DNA of 40,765 nt from Bacillota bacterium (lineage in GTDB: Bacteria > Bacillota > Sulfobacillia > RBS10-35 > JAJYVN01): assembly GCA_021791815.1 (NCBI GenBank), contig JAJYVV010000017.1, positions 1 through 40,765 of the forward strand. The letters run 5' to 3'. Positions 39,694 through 40,765 of this stretch are shown piece by piece. The position numbers and the translations under genes are program-made. Under the pieces are notes generated by a model. The model saw nothing but the letters and a program-made list of their open reading frames with translations, made no database searches and was not told the origin of the DNA. The number at the start of each line of letters is the position of its first letter. The stretch's first letter is position 1.

Positions 39694-40765
39694 CTATCCC
39701 CCGCGCCGCGCGGCCAGCAGCCCCTCCAGGGCGGCCGCGGCCTCCACCGCGAATGCGGGATCGTTGATGTGCGCGTCGACCTCGCGGACGGGGATATCGG
39801 GTCGGAGGGCCTGCCGCAGGGCCGCTCGGAACGCGCCGTCCGCCTCGGGATCCCAGAAGACCTCGCCCTCGCGGTCGAGGGCGGACACCCCGCGCAGGGG
39901 CAGCAGGACCAGCACCGGCCCGCGCGCCAGGGAGAGCCGGAGCGCGATCTCGGCCGCGATCGCGCGATTCTCCTCGGGGGTGGTGCGCATCAGCGTGACC
40001 TGCGGGTTGTGCCGGTGCAGGCGGCGGACGCGGAACCGCTCGGGCACGGTTTCGGGCGGGCCGAAGTTGACCATGTCCAACGCGCCCGGGGCGACGACCT
40101 GGGGGATTCCGGCGCGCCCCGCCGCGCGCAGGCGGTCCGGTCCGGCGGAGAGGACGCCGCCCACCACCTCGTCGGCCCACTCCGTGGTGGTGAGGTCGAG
40201 GACCCCGTCGACCACGCCGGAGTCGATCAGGTCCTCCATGGCGCGCCCGCCCTGACCGGTCGCGTGGAACACGAGGACCTCGAAGCCGTGGCCCTCCAGG
40301 TGCCTCCGCGCGGCGGTCACCCCGGGGGTGGTGACGCCAAACATGGTCGCGCAGACCAGCGGCCCGGCGCCGTGCTCCGCGGGGGGCGGCCCGGCGAGGG
40401 CCATGGCGGCGGCGGCGCGGGCGGCGTTGCGCAGCACCGCGCGGCTGACGCGGTTCAGTCCCGCGACGTCGACGACCGCGTGCATCAGGGTCACGTCGCG
40501 CAGGCCGACGTAGGGGGCCACGTTGCCGGAGGCCACGGTCGAGACGATGAGCTTGCCCGTCCCGACGGGCAGGGCCGCCATGCCCTCGGCGGCGATGGCG
40601 GTGCCGCCGGAGCCGCCGGCCGCGACCGCCGCCGCCACCTCGCCGCGCCGCCAGGCCTCGGTCAGGAGCACCCGGAGGCCGCGGCCCATCGCCGCCACCG
40701 CGTCGGCGCGCGGCATGGCGTCGACGGCCCGGGCGGTGCTGCCGGCGGCCGCGGCGACCGCCGCA
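39694..40765 (-). CDS. Tm-1-like ATP-binding (UPF0261) family protein, 5' end outside window
   Basis: GGSGGTAIAAEGMAALPVGTGKLIVSTVASGNVAPYVGLRDVTLMHAVVDVAGLNRVSRAVLRNAA; VFHATGQGGRAMEDLIDSGVVDGVLDLTTTEWADEVVGG. Confidence 0.9.
   Translation of the reverse strand, partial: AAVAAAAGSTARAVDAMPRADAVAAMGRGLRVLLTEAWRRGEVAAAVAAGGSGGTAIAAEGMAALPVGTGKLIVSTVASGNVAPYVGLRDVTLMHAVVDVAGLNRVSRAVLRNAARAAAAMALAGPPPAEHGAGPLVCATMFGVTTPGVTAARRHLEGHGFEVLVFHATGQGGRAMEDLIDSGVVDGVLDLTTTEWADEVVGGVLSAGPDRLRAAGRAGIPQVVAPGALDMVNFGPPETVPERFRVRRLHRHNPQVTLMRTTPEENRAIAAEIALRLSLARGPVLVLLPLRGVSALDREGEVFWDPEADGAFRAALRQALRPDIPVREVDAHINDPAFAVEAAAALEGLLAARRGG

Overview
This is a very GC-rich bacterial accessory or metabolic window, read by eye with the supplied six-frame ORF track. 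The most interesting locus is at 6342-6992. It is a two-domain thioredoxin/glutaredoxin-like (PDO-type) reductase whose C-terminal active-site motif reads T-P-T-(TGA)-P-H-C-P. The ORF track splits it into 6321-6767 and 6786-6992, but both halves are in the same frame, and the TGA sits exactly at the first Cys of the CxxC. A 7-bp GC hairpin starts just downstream (6778-6796), and its pentaloop CGUGC has G at position 2, which fits a bacterial SECIS. I therefore propose an unannotated selenoprotein with a U-x-x-C redox motif. Other content: a DDE-transposase remnant, a HepT-like toxin ORF, an Rpn-like nuclease with 24-bp tandem repeats, two ECF sigma factors with long C-terminal extensions, DUF4932, an S41 peptidase with an amber codon next to the catalytic Ser, an APH-like kinase remnant, an ADP-ribosylglycohydrolase fused to a LamG-like domain, an M14 carboxypeptidase, an antitoxin/Doc pair, two GNATs, an S66 LD-carboxypeptidase, a HIT protein, PadR plus ABM monooxygenase, a phytanoyl-CoA dioxygenase, DUF72, two SDRs, a GH43-like protein, TetR, a propeller/alpha-barrel fusion, an ATP-grasp/PHP/polysaccharide-deacetylase operon, an MFS transporter, two lipoproteins, a Uma2 endonuclease, an amidohydrolase and a Tm-1-like protein. 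Many genes contain frameshifts, some at G/C homopolymers and mutually compensating. Assembly or read errors must therefore be excluded before any pseudogene claim is accepted. No CRISPR array, rRNA or tRNA was recognised.
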